Positions 7,882 through 16,703 are shown, counted from the first letter of the stretch. The stretch: DNA of 64,000 bases from Streptomyces sp. RFCAC02 (GCF_004193175.1 NZ_SAUH01000001.1:4745501-4809500), one strand, 5' to 3'. Numbers and translations: made by a program. Notes: generated from the letters alone by a model not told the origin.

Positions 7882-9075
7882 TCAGCGGCCGGTCGGCAGG
7901 GTGATCATCTGCGCGGCCAGCCACGTCAGGGGCAGGAACACGGCCAGCAGAACCGCGGTGCGGAGCATGGCCGACCGGCGCAGCAGCCCGCGCGGGGCGC
8001 CGAGCCGCAGCAACAGGGCCGTGGCGGGGCGCCGTGCGGAACGTGCCTGGTCGGCTGCCGTAGCAACCGATCCCATGGCGCACAGCAGGACGGTGGCGGC
8101 GCCCAGCACACCGAGAGGTCCCAGCTCACCGAGTCCGTCCAGCTCCAGCGTGGCGAGCACAGCGGCGCAGGCGGCGGACAGTGCCCCCAGCGGACGGCCC
8201 ACCCGCGTGGCCTCCTCCTGGAGACCGCGCCCGGCCAGCAGGCGCAGGACACCGGGCCTGCCCGTGGCCAGCAGCAGGCCGCACACGTGGGTGAGGCCGG
8301 GAGCCGCCAGGACGACGCCCGCAGCGATCAACAGCCAGCCCGTCACCATGCCGGGACTGGCGCCACCGAGGGCACCGCCCAGGGGCAGCCAGCCATCAGG
8401 GGGAACGGCCACCGGGTCGTCGGACGCGTAGGCGGAGATGGAGATGCCGGCGCCCATCAGTGTCGTTCCCCAGGGGAGCCCCGTGGGTACGGGCAGCGGC
8501 GGTTCGGCGCGGGCCGCGTCGGCGAAATCGGCGGCCTCCACGGCGTAGGCGGTGCGCCGGCGCGCGGGACGGGCGTGCAGGGTCAGCGCGGTGGCGGCCG
8601 CGGCGGCGACCGGCGCGACGGCCAGCAGCGTCACCGTGGCGCCCAGCGGAAGCGGCCCGCCCGCCGACAGCAGGTCGGCGGCCGCGCCGTGGAACGGAAG
8701 GCTCGTGAGGTCACCGCGCAGGAGCAGGAACAGCCCCCACGCGGCTCCGCTGCCCAGCAGCCCGGCCGCCGCGGCGGAGACCGCCGCGAGCGCCGGCACC
8801 CGCGCCGGCCCCATGCCCGCCACGTCGAGCCCGGATGGCGGCCGACCCGACGGCTCCGCGCGCGCCACGACGACCGCCAGTTGCACCGTCGCCACCAGCG
8901 GGACGGCGCACCACAGCAGCCGGGGGATGGCCGAGGCGGCACCGGACGGCCGTGCCACCGCGTAGGCCAGGGCGCTCAGCAGGAGGAAACCCACCCCGCC
9001 GGCCGCGCACGCCAGCAGCAGACGGCGCAGCAGGACGGCGGGGTGGGAGCCACGGGTCAGACGGTAAGCGAGCAC
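7882..9075 (-). CDS. ABC transporter permease (FtsX-like, multi-pass)
   Basis: This ~397-residue very hydrophobic protein starts at the GTG at 9075 with GGAGG eight bases upstream. About eight to ten membrane segments are visible, with a larger loop in the middle; the last segment is near AVLLAVFLPLTWLAAQM. Its start lies inside the end of the upstream ATPase gene (19-bp overlap), so the two form one exporter. The substrate is unknown. No antibiotic-specific motif is seen. Confidence 0.78.
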   Translation of the reverse strand: MLAYRLTRGSHPAVLLRRLLLACAAGGVGFLLLSALAYAVARPSGAASAIPRLLWCAVPLVATVQLAVVVARAEPSGRPPSGLDVAGMGPARVPALAAVSAAAAGLLGSGAAWGLFLLLRGDLTSLPFHGAAADLLSAGGPLPLGATVTLLAVAPVAAAAATALTLHARPARRRTAYAVEAADFADAARAEPPLPVPTGLPWGTTLMGAGISISAYASDDPVAVPPDGWLPLGGALGGASPGMVTGWLLIAAGVVLAAPGLTHVCGLLLATGRPGVLRLLAGRGLQEEATRVGRPLGALSAACAAVLATLELDGLGELGPLGVLGAATVLLCAMGSVATAADQARSARRPATALLLRLGAPRGLLRRSAMLRTAVLLAVFLPLTWLAAQMITLPTGR

Positions 9076-9821
9076 GGTGCCTCCGCGGCGGCGCCTTCGG
9101 CGCGGCCGTCGACGAGCGTCAGGGTCCGGTCGGCGAGCGTGGCGACCTCCGCGTCGTGCGTGGCCAGGACGACCGTGATGTGGTGCGAACGGCCCGCCGT
9201 CGTCAGGGTGCGCAGGACCTGGGCGCGGTCCGCGCGGTGCAGCGGCGCGGTCGGCTCGTCGGCGAACAGGACGTCCGGTTTGTGGACCAGCGCGCGGGCG
9301 AGCGCGATGCGCTGGCGCTGCGACTGGAGCATGGCGTACGGGCGCTTGTGGGCGCAGTCGGCGACGTCCAGGCGGTCCAGCCAGTCCATGGCGGTACGGC
9401 GGGCCGTGCGGTGTCCTGTGCCGGCGAGCAGGAGGGGCAGGGCGGCGTTCTCCCAGGCCGTGAGTTCGTCCACGAGCTGCGGAGTGTCGCCGACCCAGCC
9501 GAAGCGGTCGCGGCGCAGGCGTTCCCTGGACGGGGGCGGCAGGGTGTGGACGGGCACGCTGTTGAACCAGACCTCGCCCTCGTCGGGCACGATCTGCCCG
9601 GAGAGGCACGTGAGCAGCGTCGTCTTGCCGCAGCCGCGGGGGCCGGTCACGGCCAGGATCTCGCCCTGGCGGATGTTCACGGAGACGCCGAGGAGGGCCG
9701 GCGAACCGTTGTGGGAGTACCGCAGGCCGCGCGCCCAGAGGACATCGTTGTCGGGGGGCGCGGTGGGGGGCGGTGCGGTGGGGGACTGGGTCGGGGTTGG
9801 GGCTGTGTCGGGTGGGGCCAT
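9057..9821 (-). CDS. ABC transporter ATP-binding protein with degenerate signature motif
   Basis: This 254-residue ATPase starts at the ATG at 9821, although a start at 9962 is also open. A Pro/Thr-rich N-terminal tail precedes the domain. Walker A is GPRGCGKTT, Walker B VLFADEP and the switch His is in ATHD. The signature LSGGQ is replaced by MLQSQ before RQRIALARAL. This is the LolD/MacB-type ATPase of the pair with the overlapping permease. The odd signature may slow hydrolysis. Confidence 0.82.
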   Translation of the reverse strand: MAPPDTAPTPTQSPTAPPPTAPPDNDVLWARGLRYSHNGSPALLGVSVNIRQGEILAVTGPRGCGKTTLLTCLSGQIVPDEGEVWFNSVPVHTLPPPSRERLRRDRFGWVGDTPQLVDELTAWENAALPLLLAGTGHRTARRTAMDWLDRLDVADCAHKRPYAMLQSQRQRIALARALVHKPDVLFADEPTAPLHRADRAQVLRTLTTAGRSHHITVVLATHDAEVATLADRTLTLVDGRAEGAAAEAPCSLTV

Positions 9822-10134
9822 GGCCGTCGGCGCCTCCGCTCGTCGTGAGCCCGTACCTGGATGTCCGCAGCACGCTGACACAGGGCGGACGGGCCGGGTG
9901 GGCGACTCGGCGGGCCCCCGCGGGAATCCTCCGGACGGGGGACAGGGCGCGGGCGTGCTCATGCCCGGCGTGCGTGACGGGAGATTCTTCCCTCCGAGCG
10001 AGTGAATACTGGTGATCGTCCGGTGGGGTGGCTTGCCTGTGGCGTATTTTGCGCCTGGCGTGCTGTTCCGGAACGGCCGCCGGGCTTAGGGTGAGCCGCA
10101 TGGCCGCCAGGACGGGCGAGGCAGGAGGGCTTGC
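9822..10134. other. Gene-free divergent interval with a probable ALDH promoter
   Basis: No convincing gene is seen in these 313 bases. For the plus-strand aldehyde dehydrogenase there is a -10 TAGGGT (10087-10092). A perfect palindrome GTTCCGGAAC (10065-10074) overlaps the expected -35 position and could be an operator. If the alternative ATPase start at 9962 is used, the left part would be coding. Confidence 0.45.
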
Positions 10135-11568
10135 GTGAGCAGCGAACCGCGTCGGGTGCGCAACTACATCGAGGGCGAGTACAGGGACGCCGCGGACGGG
10201 CGGACGCTCGACGTGCACGATCCGGCCACGGGCGAGGTGTACACGACCTCGCCGCTGTCCGGCGCGGACGACGTGAACGCCGCCATGACCGCGGCCGCCG
10301 ACGCGTTCCCGGCCTGGCGTGACGCGACGCCCGCGACGCGGCAGCTCGCACTGCTGCGCATCGCCGACGCGTTCGAACGGCACGCGGACGAGCTGCTGGC
10401 CGTCGAGTGCCGGGACACCGGCAAGCCCCTGGAGCTGACGCGTGCGGAGGAACTGCCCGCGATGCTGGAGCAGATCCGGTTCTTCGCGGGGGCGGCGCGC
10501 ATGCTGGAGGGCAAAGCGGCGGGGGAGTACATGTCCGGCCTCACGTCGTTCGTCCGGCGTGAGCCGCTCGGTGTGTGCGCGCAGGTCGTGCCGTGGAACT
10601 ACCCGGTGATGATGGCGGTGTGGAAGTTCGCGCCGGCCCTCGCGGCCGGGAACACGGTCGTCCTCAAGCCGTCGGAGACCACGCCCGCGTCGGCGTCGTT
10701 CGTCGCGGGGCTGATCGGGGAGATCGTGCCGGCCGGCGTGTTCAACGTGGTGTGCGGCGACCGTGACACCGGCCGGCTGATGGTCGCCCACCCGGCGCCG
10801 GCGATGGTGTCGGTGACGGGGTCCGTGCGCGCGGGAGCGGAGGTGGCGGAGAGCGCGGCGCGGGACGTGAAGCGCGTCCACCTCGAACTGGGAGGCAAGG
10901 CGCCGTGCGTCGTCTTCGAGGACGCCGACATCGCGGTGGCGGTGGAGGGCATCAGGGACGCCGGCTTCTTCAACGCGGGGCAGGACTGCACGGCCGCGGC
11001 GCGGGTGCTCGTGCACGCGCCGGTGCACGACCGGTTCGTGGCCGAGCTGGCGAAGGCGGCGGAGGAGGTCAGGACGGGGGACGTGACCGATCCGGACTGC
11101 TTCTACGGGCCGCTGAACAGCGCGGAACACCTGGCGAAGGTGGCCGGTTTCGTGGACGGTCTGCCGGCGCACGCGACCGTCGTCACGGGTGGGCGCCGGG
11201 TGGGGGACCGGGGGTGGTTCTACGCGCCGACGGTGATCACGGGGTGCCGGCAGGACGACGAGATCGTGCAGCGCGAGGTGTTCGGGCCGGTCATCACCGT
11301 GCAGTCGTTCACGGACGAGGCCGAGGCGGTGCGGCTGGCCAATGACGTGGAGTACGGGCTGGCGTCGTCGGTGTGGACCCGGGACCACGGGCGGGCGATG
11401 CGCATGTCGAAGGCGCTCGACTTCGGCTGCGTGTGGATCAACACCCACATCCCGCTGGTGGGGGAGATGCCACACGGCGGCTTCAAGCAGTCGGGTTATG
11501 GGAAGGACCTGTCGGCCTACGGCTTCGAGGACTACACCCGGGTGAAGCACGTGATGACGGCGCTGTGA
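10135..11568 (+). CDS. Gamma-aminobutyraldehyde dehydrogenase-like aldehyde dehydrogenase
   Basis: This 477-residue NAD(P)-dependent aldehyde dehydrogenase starts at the GTG at 10135 after CAGGAGGG. The cofactor/active-site motifs VVPWNYPVMMAVWK, LELGGKAP (Glu251) and NAGQDCTAA (Cys285) are intact. Overall sequence (YIEGEYRDAADG, INTHIPLVGEMPHGG) is closest to PatD/YdcW-type 4-aminobutanal and betaine-aldehyde dehydrogenases. With GabT in the same region, the likely step is 4-aminobutanal to GABA in putrescine breakdown. Substrate is by family resemblance only. Confidence 0.88.
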   Translation: MSSEPRRVRNYIEGEYRDAADGRTLDVHDPATGEVYTTSPLSGADDVNAAMTAAADAFPAWRDATPATRQLALLRIADAFERHADELLAVECRDTGKPLELTRAEELPAMLEQIRFFAGAARMLEGKAAGEYMSGLTSFVRREPLGVCAQVVPWNYPVMMAVWKFAPALAAGNTVVLKPSETTPASASFVAGLIGEIVPAGVFNVVCGDRDTGRLMVAHPAPAMVSVTGSVRAGAEVAESAARDVKRVHLELGGKAPCVVFEDADIAVAVEGIRDAGFFNAGQDCTAAARVLVHAPVHDRFVAELAKAAEEVRTGDVTDPDCFYGPLNSAEHLAKVAGFVDGLPAHATVVTGGRRVGDRGWFYAPTVITGCRQDDEIVQREVFGPVITVQSFTDEAEAVRLANDVEYGLASSVWTRDHGRAMRMSKALDFGCVWINTHIPLVGEMPHGGFKQSGYGKDLSAYGFEDYTRVKHVMTAL

Positions 11569-11578
11569 CCCGGGTCCG

Positions 11579-11592
11579 GTAGAACGTTGTAC
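11579..11592. repeat. Palindrome copy a (GTAGAACGTTGTAC)
   Basis: Ten bases after the ALDH stop codon. It matches the GTRSAWCGTTSYAC family and has the symmetrical AACGTT core. It lies between two convergent genes, ahead of the hairpin at 11687-11712. Confidence 0.7.
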
Positions 11593-11665
11593 GCGGCGGC
11601 GGGCCGCATCGGTCGGCTCTGTCCCGCAGTTCGAGGACCTGTGTGACGTTCGGACGGCATCGGCC

Positions 11666-11679
11666 GGTGGATCGTTGCA
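11666..11679. repeat. Palindrome copy b (GTGGATCGTTGCAC)
   Basis: 87 bp from copy a and in the same convergent gap. With flanking bases it reads GGTGGATCGTTGCACC, a 16-bp near-palindrome. Confidence 0.7.
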
Positions 11680-11686
11680 CCACGCG

Positions 11687-11712
11687 GCGCCGGAGGTCTG
11701 CAGCCCTCCGGC
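11687..11712. terminator. Hairpin between convergent ALDH and tipA-like genes
   Basis: CGCCGGAGG (11687-11695) pairs perfectly with CCTCCGGCG (11704-11712) around an 8-base loop. There is no U-run, as is usual in high-GC actinobacteria. It could serve both strands. Confidence 0.6.
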
Positions 11713-11727
11713 GGGGTGGGCCGTCGG

Positions 11728-12489
11728 TCAGCTCAGCCGCGCGTCGGCGTAGACGGCCATCGCGTCGCGCTGGTAGTCGGCGAGCCCGTCGGCGATCCTG
11801 TCGAAGTTCGCGCGGAACTGCGGGTCGTCGGCGTAGGTCTTGCCCAGCCCCTTGTACGCGGCCGCGCACGGGGTCCAGAACCGGCAGACGCCCTGGTAGT
11901 GGACGTCCACCTCCTCCTGCACGGCGGGGTCGGTGACGGGTGTGCCGGCCACCATGAACTCCGCCATGCGGATCATCTGTGCCGTCGCGTCACGCTGCCA
12001 CTGCTCCATGCTCTCGGGGGACATTCCCTCGATGGTCCGCTGGGACTGCTCCCACTGCTCGGGCCACCGCTCGCGTGCCTCCGCGTCATGGTCGCCGGAC
12101 TCGAACCCCTCGAAAAGGTTCTCCGGCCTGTTGATCCGCTGCATGCCGCTGTTGTCCCTGCCTTCCTCCAGTTCGGCGATGGTGCGGCCCACCGTGCGGG
12201 CGAGTGTCCCCAGGCGGTCGCGTTCCGCGAGCAGCCGCCGGTGGTGCTCGCGCAGCGCGGCCAGTTGATCCACCTGGCTGTCCAGGACCGCGCGGATCTC
12301 GCGCAGACCCAGGCCGAGCTCCCGCATCAGGAGGATCTGCTGCAGCTGCAGCAGACCGTCCTCCTCGTAGTGGCGGTGTCCGTTGCTCCCGATCCACGCC
12401 GGTGGCAGCAGACCGATCTCGTCGTAGTGCCGCAGCGTCCGGGACGTCACCCCTGACATCCGGGCCACCTCGGCGATCGACCAGGCCAT
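11728..12489 (-). CDS. TipA-like MerR regulator with drug-binding TipAS domain
   Basis: This 253-residue protein starts at the ATG at 12489 (MAWSIAEVARMSGVTSRTLRHY). Residues 1-70 are the MerR winged helix, ~75-120 a coiled coil, and ~135-253 the all-helical TipAS domain that binds thiopeptides and other ligands (HYQGVCRFW, YADDPQFRANFD). The length equals that I recall for TipAL. The usual Cys of TipAS that bonds thiostrepton is not obvious beyond the C in GVCRFW. The protein probably activates its own promoter and multidrug genes elsewhere. Confidence 0.87.
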   Translation of the reverse strand: MAWSIAEVARMSGVTSRTLRHYDEIGLLPPAWIGSNGHRHYEEDGLLQLQQILLMRELGLGLREIRAVLDSQVDQLAALREHHRRLLAERDRLGTLARTVGRTIAELEEGRDNSGMQRINRPENLFEGFESGDHDAEARERWPEQWEQSQRTIEGMSPESMEQWQRDATAQMIRMAEFMVAGTPVTDPAVQEEVDVHYQGVCRFWTPCAAAYKGLGKTYADDPQFRANFDRIADGLADYQRDAMAVYADARLS

Positions 12490-12535
12490 GGCCCCGCCTC
12501 CTGTCGCCGGGCCGGTCTCTCCGGCCACAACGAGG

Positions 12536-12566
12536 ACGGTAGGGGTTGACGCAGCGGAAAGCGCAA
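12536..12566 (-). promoter_or_regulatory. MerR-type autoregulated promoter of the tipA-like gene
   Basis: On the minus strand, -35 TTGCGC (12566-12561) and -10 TACCGT (12541-12536) are separated by exactly 19 bp, the stretched spacer typical of MerR-activated promoters. The imperfect inverted repeat TTGCGC...GCGTCAA starts in the -35 box and extends into the spacer. Confidence 0.6.
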
Positions 12567-12768
12567 GCCCGGACCGTCGTGGCCGACCGGCGGCGACGGC
12601 CGGGCACCGTCGGGTGCGACGGCCGGGAGCCATGAGCGATGCTTCGGGCGTGCGGCGGCGACCGTCCCCGTTCCCGACGGGGCGAGCCGGGTGCGGCACC
12701 GGTGTACGCGCCGCGGGTGGAGCGTCGGCGATGGATGTCAGGCGGTGATCGGCCGCGGCGTGGGCGGA

Positions 12769-13304
12769 GTGGAACGATGCACCCCGGCCAGTTCGCCCAC
12801 CGGCGTCAGGCAGGCCCCTGGCCACCGGCGGGCCGCGTCGGGGACTGGACGACGGGCCGACCGGCGCGGGTCAATCGTTGTACCCATGCCTCGGTCCGTG
12901 CGTGCCTCGGCGGGAGCCGGTACCGCTGCCCGTGCACCAGGAGACACGCGGGGCCGGGGGCGCGAGGCGCGCGGGCGGGTGGAACGTTCTACCGCGGTGC
13001 GGTCACGGACTCGCCCATCGACGGGAGTACGTCCGGCCGTTGCCCGCCGGATGGACGCCGGAGCGGCCGAGTGCATCGTTGTACCACTGCGAGGACAGCC
13101 GGTAGCGGGTGGGCAGTTGTGGTCCGGGGTGAGGCGCCTCGGCGGTGCATCGTTCCACCTCCGTGCAGACCGCGTCGGCGGGGTACCGCAGCCGTCACGC
13201 CTCTCCCGCCCCGAGGTGCGGCGTCGAGGAGAGGGACGTTCGCCGGGTGCCGGTCCGCGGCGTCGGGGGCGAGCCGTGCGCGGCGGTCGGGTAGATCGTT
13301 GCAC
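12769..13304. repeat. Array of six GTRSAWCGTTSYAC palindromes (copies c-h) in a gene-free gap
   Basis: Copies are at 12769-12782, 12870-12883, 12979-12992, 13071-13084, 13145-13158 and 13291-13304. Centre spacing is 101, 109, 92, 74 and 146 bp. Copy c is written in the opposite orientation to the others. The DNA between copies is unique, GC-rich and has no credible gene. The whole gap is 12490-13328 (839 bases), between the tipA-like start and the stop of the SWIM gene. The bases before 12769 hold only the tipA-like promoter. Confidence 0.8.
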
Positions 13305-13328
13305 CGCTACCGGGAACCGCCCGGTGCC

Positions 13329-14735
13329 TCAGTCCGCCACCCGCCGGGTGGGCTCGCCCGACAGCGCGCCACGGCGCGCCAGTTCCGCCGCTATCGCGTG
13401 GCGGCACTTCCCCCGGCTGGTGCGGTGTTCGGCCCACCAGTGGCAGGTGCAGTCATCCGCGATCCCGTCCGCCCCGAACGTCACCCGATGGGCGTGGTCG
13501 GGGCCGGCGACCGTCGCGCCGCCCGCGCCGGCGTCCAGCCGCACCTGTCCCTCCGCCACCAGCGCGCGGGCGGCCGCGAGGCGGGGGATGAGCCGTTCCG
13601 CGCGGACGGCGTCGAACGGCAGCTCGCGGTGGAAGTACGCGGCCTCCGCCAGGTCGTAGCCGATGCGCCCCGCCGTCGCCAGCAGCCCGACGGCGGCGCG
13701 GACCCGGGTCACGGTGAGGCCCGTGTTGCCGGCCAGCGCGCCGAGGTCCAGGCCGCTGCTGTACCCGAGGTGCGGTTCGACGAGCCCCGCGTCCTCGGCG
13801 GCACGTTCGGCCTCCAGCGTGCCGCGGGCCGGCGCGTCGAACGGCAGGCCACCGCCGCGTGGATCGGCGGACAGGGTGAGGACGAGCCGCATCCCCGGCA
13901 TCACCAGTTCCCAGGCCGACACGGCCGGGGCCGAGCCCGCGCGCACCGGCGGCCCGTACACCCGCAACGCCGTCGCGAACCGGAGCAGCGGACGCAGCGC
14001 CGCGAGCCGGCCAGGAGCCGCCAGGTGCACCGCTCCCGGGGACGGCGCGGCGGACAGGCGCAGCGCTGGGCCGACCGGAACGAGCCACACCGAGCGCCCG
14101 TACCCGGGCGTGGCCGTCAGCCCGGCGATGAGCCGGGTGGCCTGCGGCGCCGACAGTTCCGCCCGCAGGTCGAAGCCCGCCGACGCGGTGCCCAGTTCGG
14201 CGAAGGTGCGCAGCCAGCGTTCGGGCAGGGGTACTCGTCGCTTGCCGCGGCCGGGCACCGGGCCGTCCGGTGTGCGCGGGGCCGACCGGTCGCCGAGGGA
14301 GACACGCAGCTCCCGGGTGTCGCGGACGGCGGTCAGGGTGGCCCTGTGCTGCTCGCCCAGGTCGACACTCGTGCTGCCGCGCCCCACCGTGCCGTCCGAC
14401 AGGGACTCGGGCAGGACGTCGAGCCGGGCGGCGACGCCTCGGCAGATGGACAGCGACTCGAAGCGCAACCGCTCCCCGTCGGCACCGGCGATCGGGTCGC
14501 GGGGCAGGGGGACGTGGCGGCGGCGGTCGTGGTGGGCGTTCGCCACATCGACGACCGCGAGCAGGCTCCGTGCGAACTGCTCCGGGTGCCGAACCGTTCC
14601 TTCGAACAGCCACGGTGCCGGGTGCGGACCCTCCGGGGTCGTGCCGCCGGACGTCATCAGGGTCAGTCGCCCGCGGCCCGCGTCCAGGACGGACGGCCCG
14701 GGGTATCGGTATGCGTGCCACCTTGTCGCCACCAT
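13329..14735 (-). CDS. SWIM zinc-finger domain protein
   Basis: This 468-residue protein starts from the ATG at 14735; a GTG at 14744 is also open. A -10 TAACGT (14748-14743) puts the transcription start at about this ATG, so the mRNA is likely leaderless. The SWIM motif CTCHWW...GKCRHAIAA (CxCx(n)CxH) is near the C-terminus, around residues 435-455. SWIM fingers bind DNA or proteins. The long N-terminal part is Ala/Gly/Arg-rich and not recognised. No partner gene is evident; the six-copy palindrome array begins just past its stop. Confidence 0.8.
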   Translation of the reverse strand: MVATRWHAYRYPGPSVLDAGRGRLTLMTSGGTTPEGPHPAPWLFEGTVRHPEQFARSLLAVVDVANAHHDRRRHVPLPRDPIAGADGERLRFESLSICRGVAARLDVLPESLSDGTVGRGSTSVDLGEQHRATLTAVRDTRELRVSLGDRSAPRTPDGPVPGRGKRRVPLPERWLRTFAELGTASAGFDLRAELSAPQATRLIAGLTATPGYGRSVWLVPVGPALRLSAAPSPGAVHLAAPGRLAALRPLLRFATALRVYGPPVRAGSAPAVSAWELVMPGMRLVLTLSADPRGGGLPFDAPARGTLEAERAAEDAGLVEPHLGYSSGLDLGALAGNTGLTVTRVRAAVGLLATAGRIGYDLAEAAYFHRELPFDAVRAERLIPRLAAARALVAEGQVRLDAGAGGATVAGPDHAHRVTFGADGIADDCTCHWWAEHRTSRGKCRHAIAAELARRGALSGEPTRRVAD

Positions 14736-14925
14736 GCGGAGCACGTTAGCGCGCGCAATCGGTTTCCGCTCCGTCGCAGGGCCGTCATGTTCCTATCTCT
14801 GAGCGAAAATTGAGGTGGCCTGACGGTGAACCTCGTTTGCCCCGCGAAGGAAAACCGCGAGACTGCAGCCCAAAGAGAACGGGTCTTCCGCGTGACCCGC
14901 AGTATGGCACTCCCGAGCCCCGGCG

Positions 14926-15651
14926 TCAGTCGGGGCGTCCGGAACGTGACGGTCGCGCGGCCGGATCGGAGCGGTCGATGAGCGACCGCAGCGCACCGAC
15001 CCGGTTGGTCGTGATGGAGTCCACGCCCAGGGCGATCAGACGCCGCATCGTGCGCGGACTGTCCGCCGTCCACGCCGAGACCAGCAGACCCCGTGCCCGA
15101 TCCTCCTCAATCGTTCTCCGCGTGATCAGACCGAACGGGTAATTGAGCCAGCGCGGGCCGATTTCGGCGAGGAACGCGTCGCGCGGCCGCGACGTGCGCT
15201 GCCAGGTGAGGCAGATCTCGGCGTCCGCGTCGGCGGTGCGGACCGCGCGCAGCGCCACCGGGTCACCGCTGTAGTACACGCGGCCCGCCGCACCCGCCCG
15301 CCGCACGGCGGCGAGCGCGGCGAGCGCGGTGCCGGCGGACCGTTCCGGCAGATCGACGAGGGTACGGACGCCCGCCGTCGTGGCCAGGGCCTCGTCCAGC
15401 GTCGGGACCCCGCCGCCCGTCACGTCCCGCAGCTCGCGCGCCGTCAGGCCGGCCACCGGACGCCGGTGCCCCCAGAGCCGGTCGAGCGTCGCGTCGTGCA
15501 CGACGACGGGGACGCCGTCGGCCGTGCGCCGCACGTCCAGCTCCACGGCGTCGGCGCCCGCGGCGACGGCGGAGCGGAAGGAGGCGAGGGTGTTCTCCCG
15601 CTCGTGGTACGGATCGCCCCGGTGGGCGACCGCCAGCACCCGCCGGCTCAC
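14926..15651 (-). CDS. Glycerophosphodiester phosphodiesterase
   Basis: This 241-residue GDPD-family TIM barrel cleaves glycerophosphodiesters to glycerol-3-phosphate and an alcohol. The catalytic HRGD motif is at residues 9-12 (AVAHRGDPY), followed by ENTLASF and AVELDVRRTADGVPVVVHD with the metal-binding Glu and Asp and second His. There is no signal peptide, so it is cytoplasmic. The GTG start (15651) overlaps the adenosine deaminase stop by four bases (GTGA), so the two are translationally coupled. Confidence 0.9.
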   Translation of the reverse strand: MSRRVLAVAHRGDPYHERENTLASFRSAVAAGADAVELDVRRTADGVPVVVHDATLDRLWGHRRPVAGLTARELRDVTGGGVPTLDEALATTAGVRTLVDLPERSAGTALAALAAVRRAGAAGRVYYSGDPVALRAVRTADADAEICLTWQRTSRPRDAFLAEIGPRWLNYPFGLITRRTIEEDRARGLLVSAWTADSPRTMRRLIALGVDSITTNRVGALRSLIDRSDPAARPSRSGRPD

Positions 15652-16703
15652 TCCGGCCACGACGCCGCGTACCCGTCGATCTCGGCCAGGAGCCGCGCCT
15701 TGCCCGGGGCGTCGAGGAACGACGCCCGCACCGCCGCGCGCGCCAGGTCCGCCACGCCGGCGGCGTCCAGGCCGAGCAGCCGCGCCGCGACCGCGTACTC
15801 GGTGTCCAGGTCGGTCGCGAACATGGGCGGGTCGTCCGAGTTGATCGTGACGGTCACCCCGGCCTCGACGAAGGCGCGCAGCGGGTGCTCGTCCAGGGAG
15901 GCCACGGCGCGGGTGGCGACGTTCGATGTGGGGCAGACCTCCAGCGGGATGCCCGTCTCGGCCAGGTGGGCCAGCAGTGCCGGGTCCTTGGCGGCGCTGG
16001 TGCCGTGCCCGATGCGCTCCGCGCGCAGCTCGGTCAGGGCGTCCCACACGGTGCCGGGTCCTGTCGTCTCGCCCGCGTGCGGGACGCTGTGCAGGCCGGC
16101 GGCCAGGGCGCGCTCGAAGTACGGCTTGAACTGCGGGCGCGGCCACCCCGCCTCCGGGCCGCCGAGGCCGAACGACACCAGCCCGTCCGGGCGCAGGTCG
16201 CACGCCAGCCTGGCGGTCTCCTCCGCCGCCGGGAGGCCCAGTTCGCCGGGGATGTCGAAGCACCAGCGCAGGACCGTCCCGAAGTCGCGCTCGGCCGTGG
16301 TCCGCGCGTCCTCTATCGCCTCCATGAACGCCACGTCCGGGATGCCGCGCCGCACGGACGAGTAGGGGGTGACCGTCAGTTCGGCGTACCGGATGTTCCT
16401 GGCCGCCATGTCGCGGGCGATCTCGTACGTGAGCAGGCGCACGTCCTCGGCGTCCCGCACGAGGTCCACGACCGAGAGGTAGACCTGGATGAAGTGCGCG
16501 AAGTCGCGGAAGGTGAAGTACCGCTCCAGCTCGGCCGGGTCCTTCGGCACCGGCGAGTCGGGGTGCCGTCCGGCCAGCTCCGCCACGATGCGCGGCGAGG
16601 CCGAGCCGACGTGGTGCACATGCAGCTCGGCCTTGGGGAGCCCGGCGATGAAAGCGGTCAGATCGGACAACGGACCCTCCACGGACGAACGGTGTCCGCT
16701 CAT
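15648..16703 (-). CDS. Adenosine deaminase family protein
   Basis: This 351-residue protein hydrolyses adenosine (or a related aminopurine) to inosine. Zinc and catalytic motifs are HVH (His28, His30), FGLGGPE, HAGE (His209, Glu212), GHGTS and the DD pair in NSDDPPMF. The motif HVHHVGSAS differs from the HLHLDGS of classical ADA, so the true substrate could differ. The ATG at 16703 is chosen; a TTG further in (before SDLTAF) has a better Shine-Dalgarno (GGAGGG). Upstream member of the ADA-GDPD operon. Confidence 0.85.
   Translation of the reverse strand: MSGHRSSVEGPLSDLTAFIAGLPKAELHVHHVGSASPRIVAELAGRHPDSPVPKDPAELERYFTFRDFAHFIQVYLSVVDLVRDAEDVRLLTYEIARDMAARNIRYAELTVTPYSSVRRGIPDVAFMEAIEDARTTAERDFGTVLRWCFDIPGELGLPAAEETARLACDLRPDGLVSFGLGGPEAGWPRPQFKPYFERALAAGLHSVPHAGETTGPGTVWDALTELRAERIGHGTSAAKDPALLAHLAETGIPLEVCPTSNVATRAVASLDEHPLRAFVEAGVTVTINSDDPPMFATDLDTEYAVAARLLGLDAAGVADLARAAVRASFLDAPGKARLLAEIDGYAASWPE

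Noticed and set aside
7882..11550. 1222-residue minus-strand ORF
   Set aside because: Only the last ~397 codons encode the permease; the upstream part is antisense to the aldehyde dehydrogenase and out of frame with the ATPase.
11579..13304. Reading the palindrome clusters as a CRISPR array
   Set aside because: Repeats are only 14-16 bp, variable, with spacers of 60-132 bp, and there are no cas genes.
12639..14813. 724-residue plus-strand ORF across the palindrome array
   Set aside because: It is Arg/Ala/Gly-rich without a domain, crosses the SWIM gene in antisense and has no ribosome site. The gap looks non-coding.
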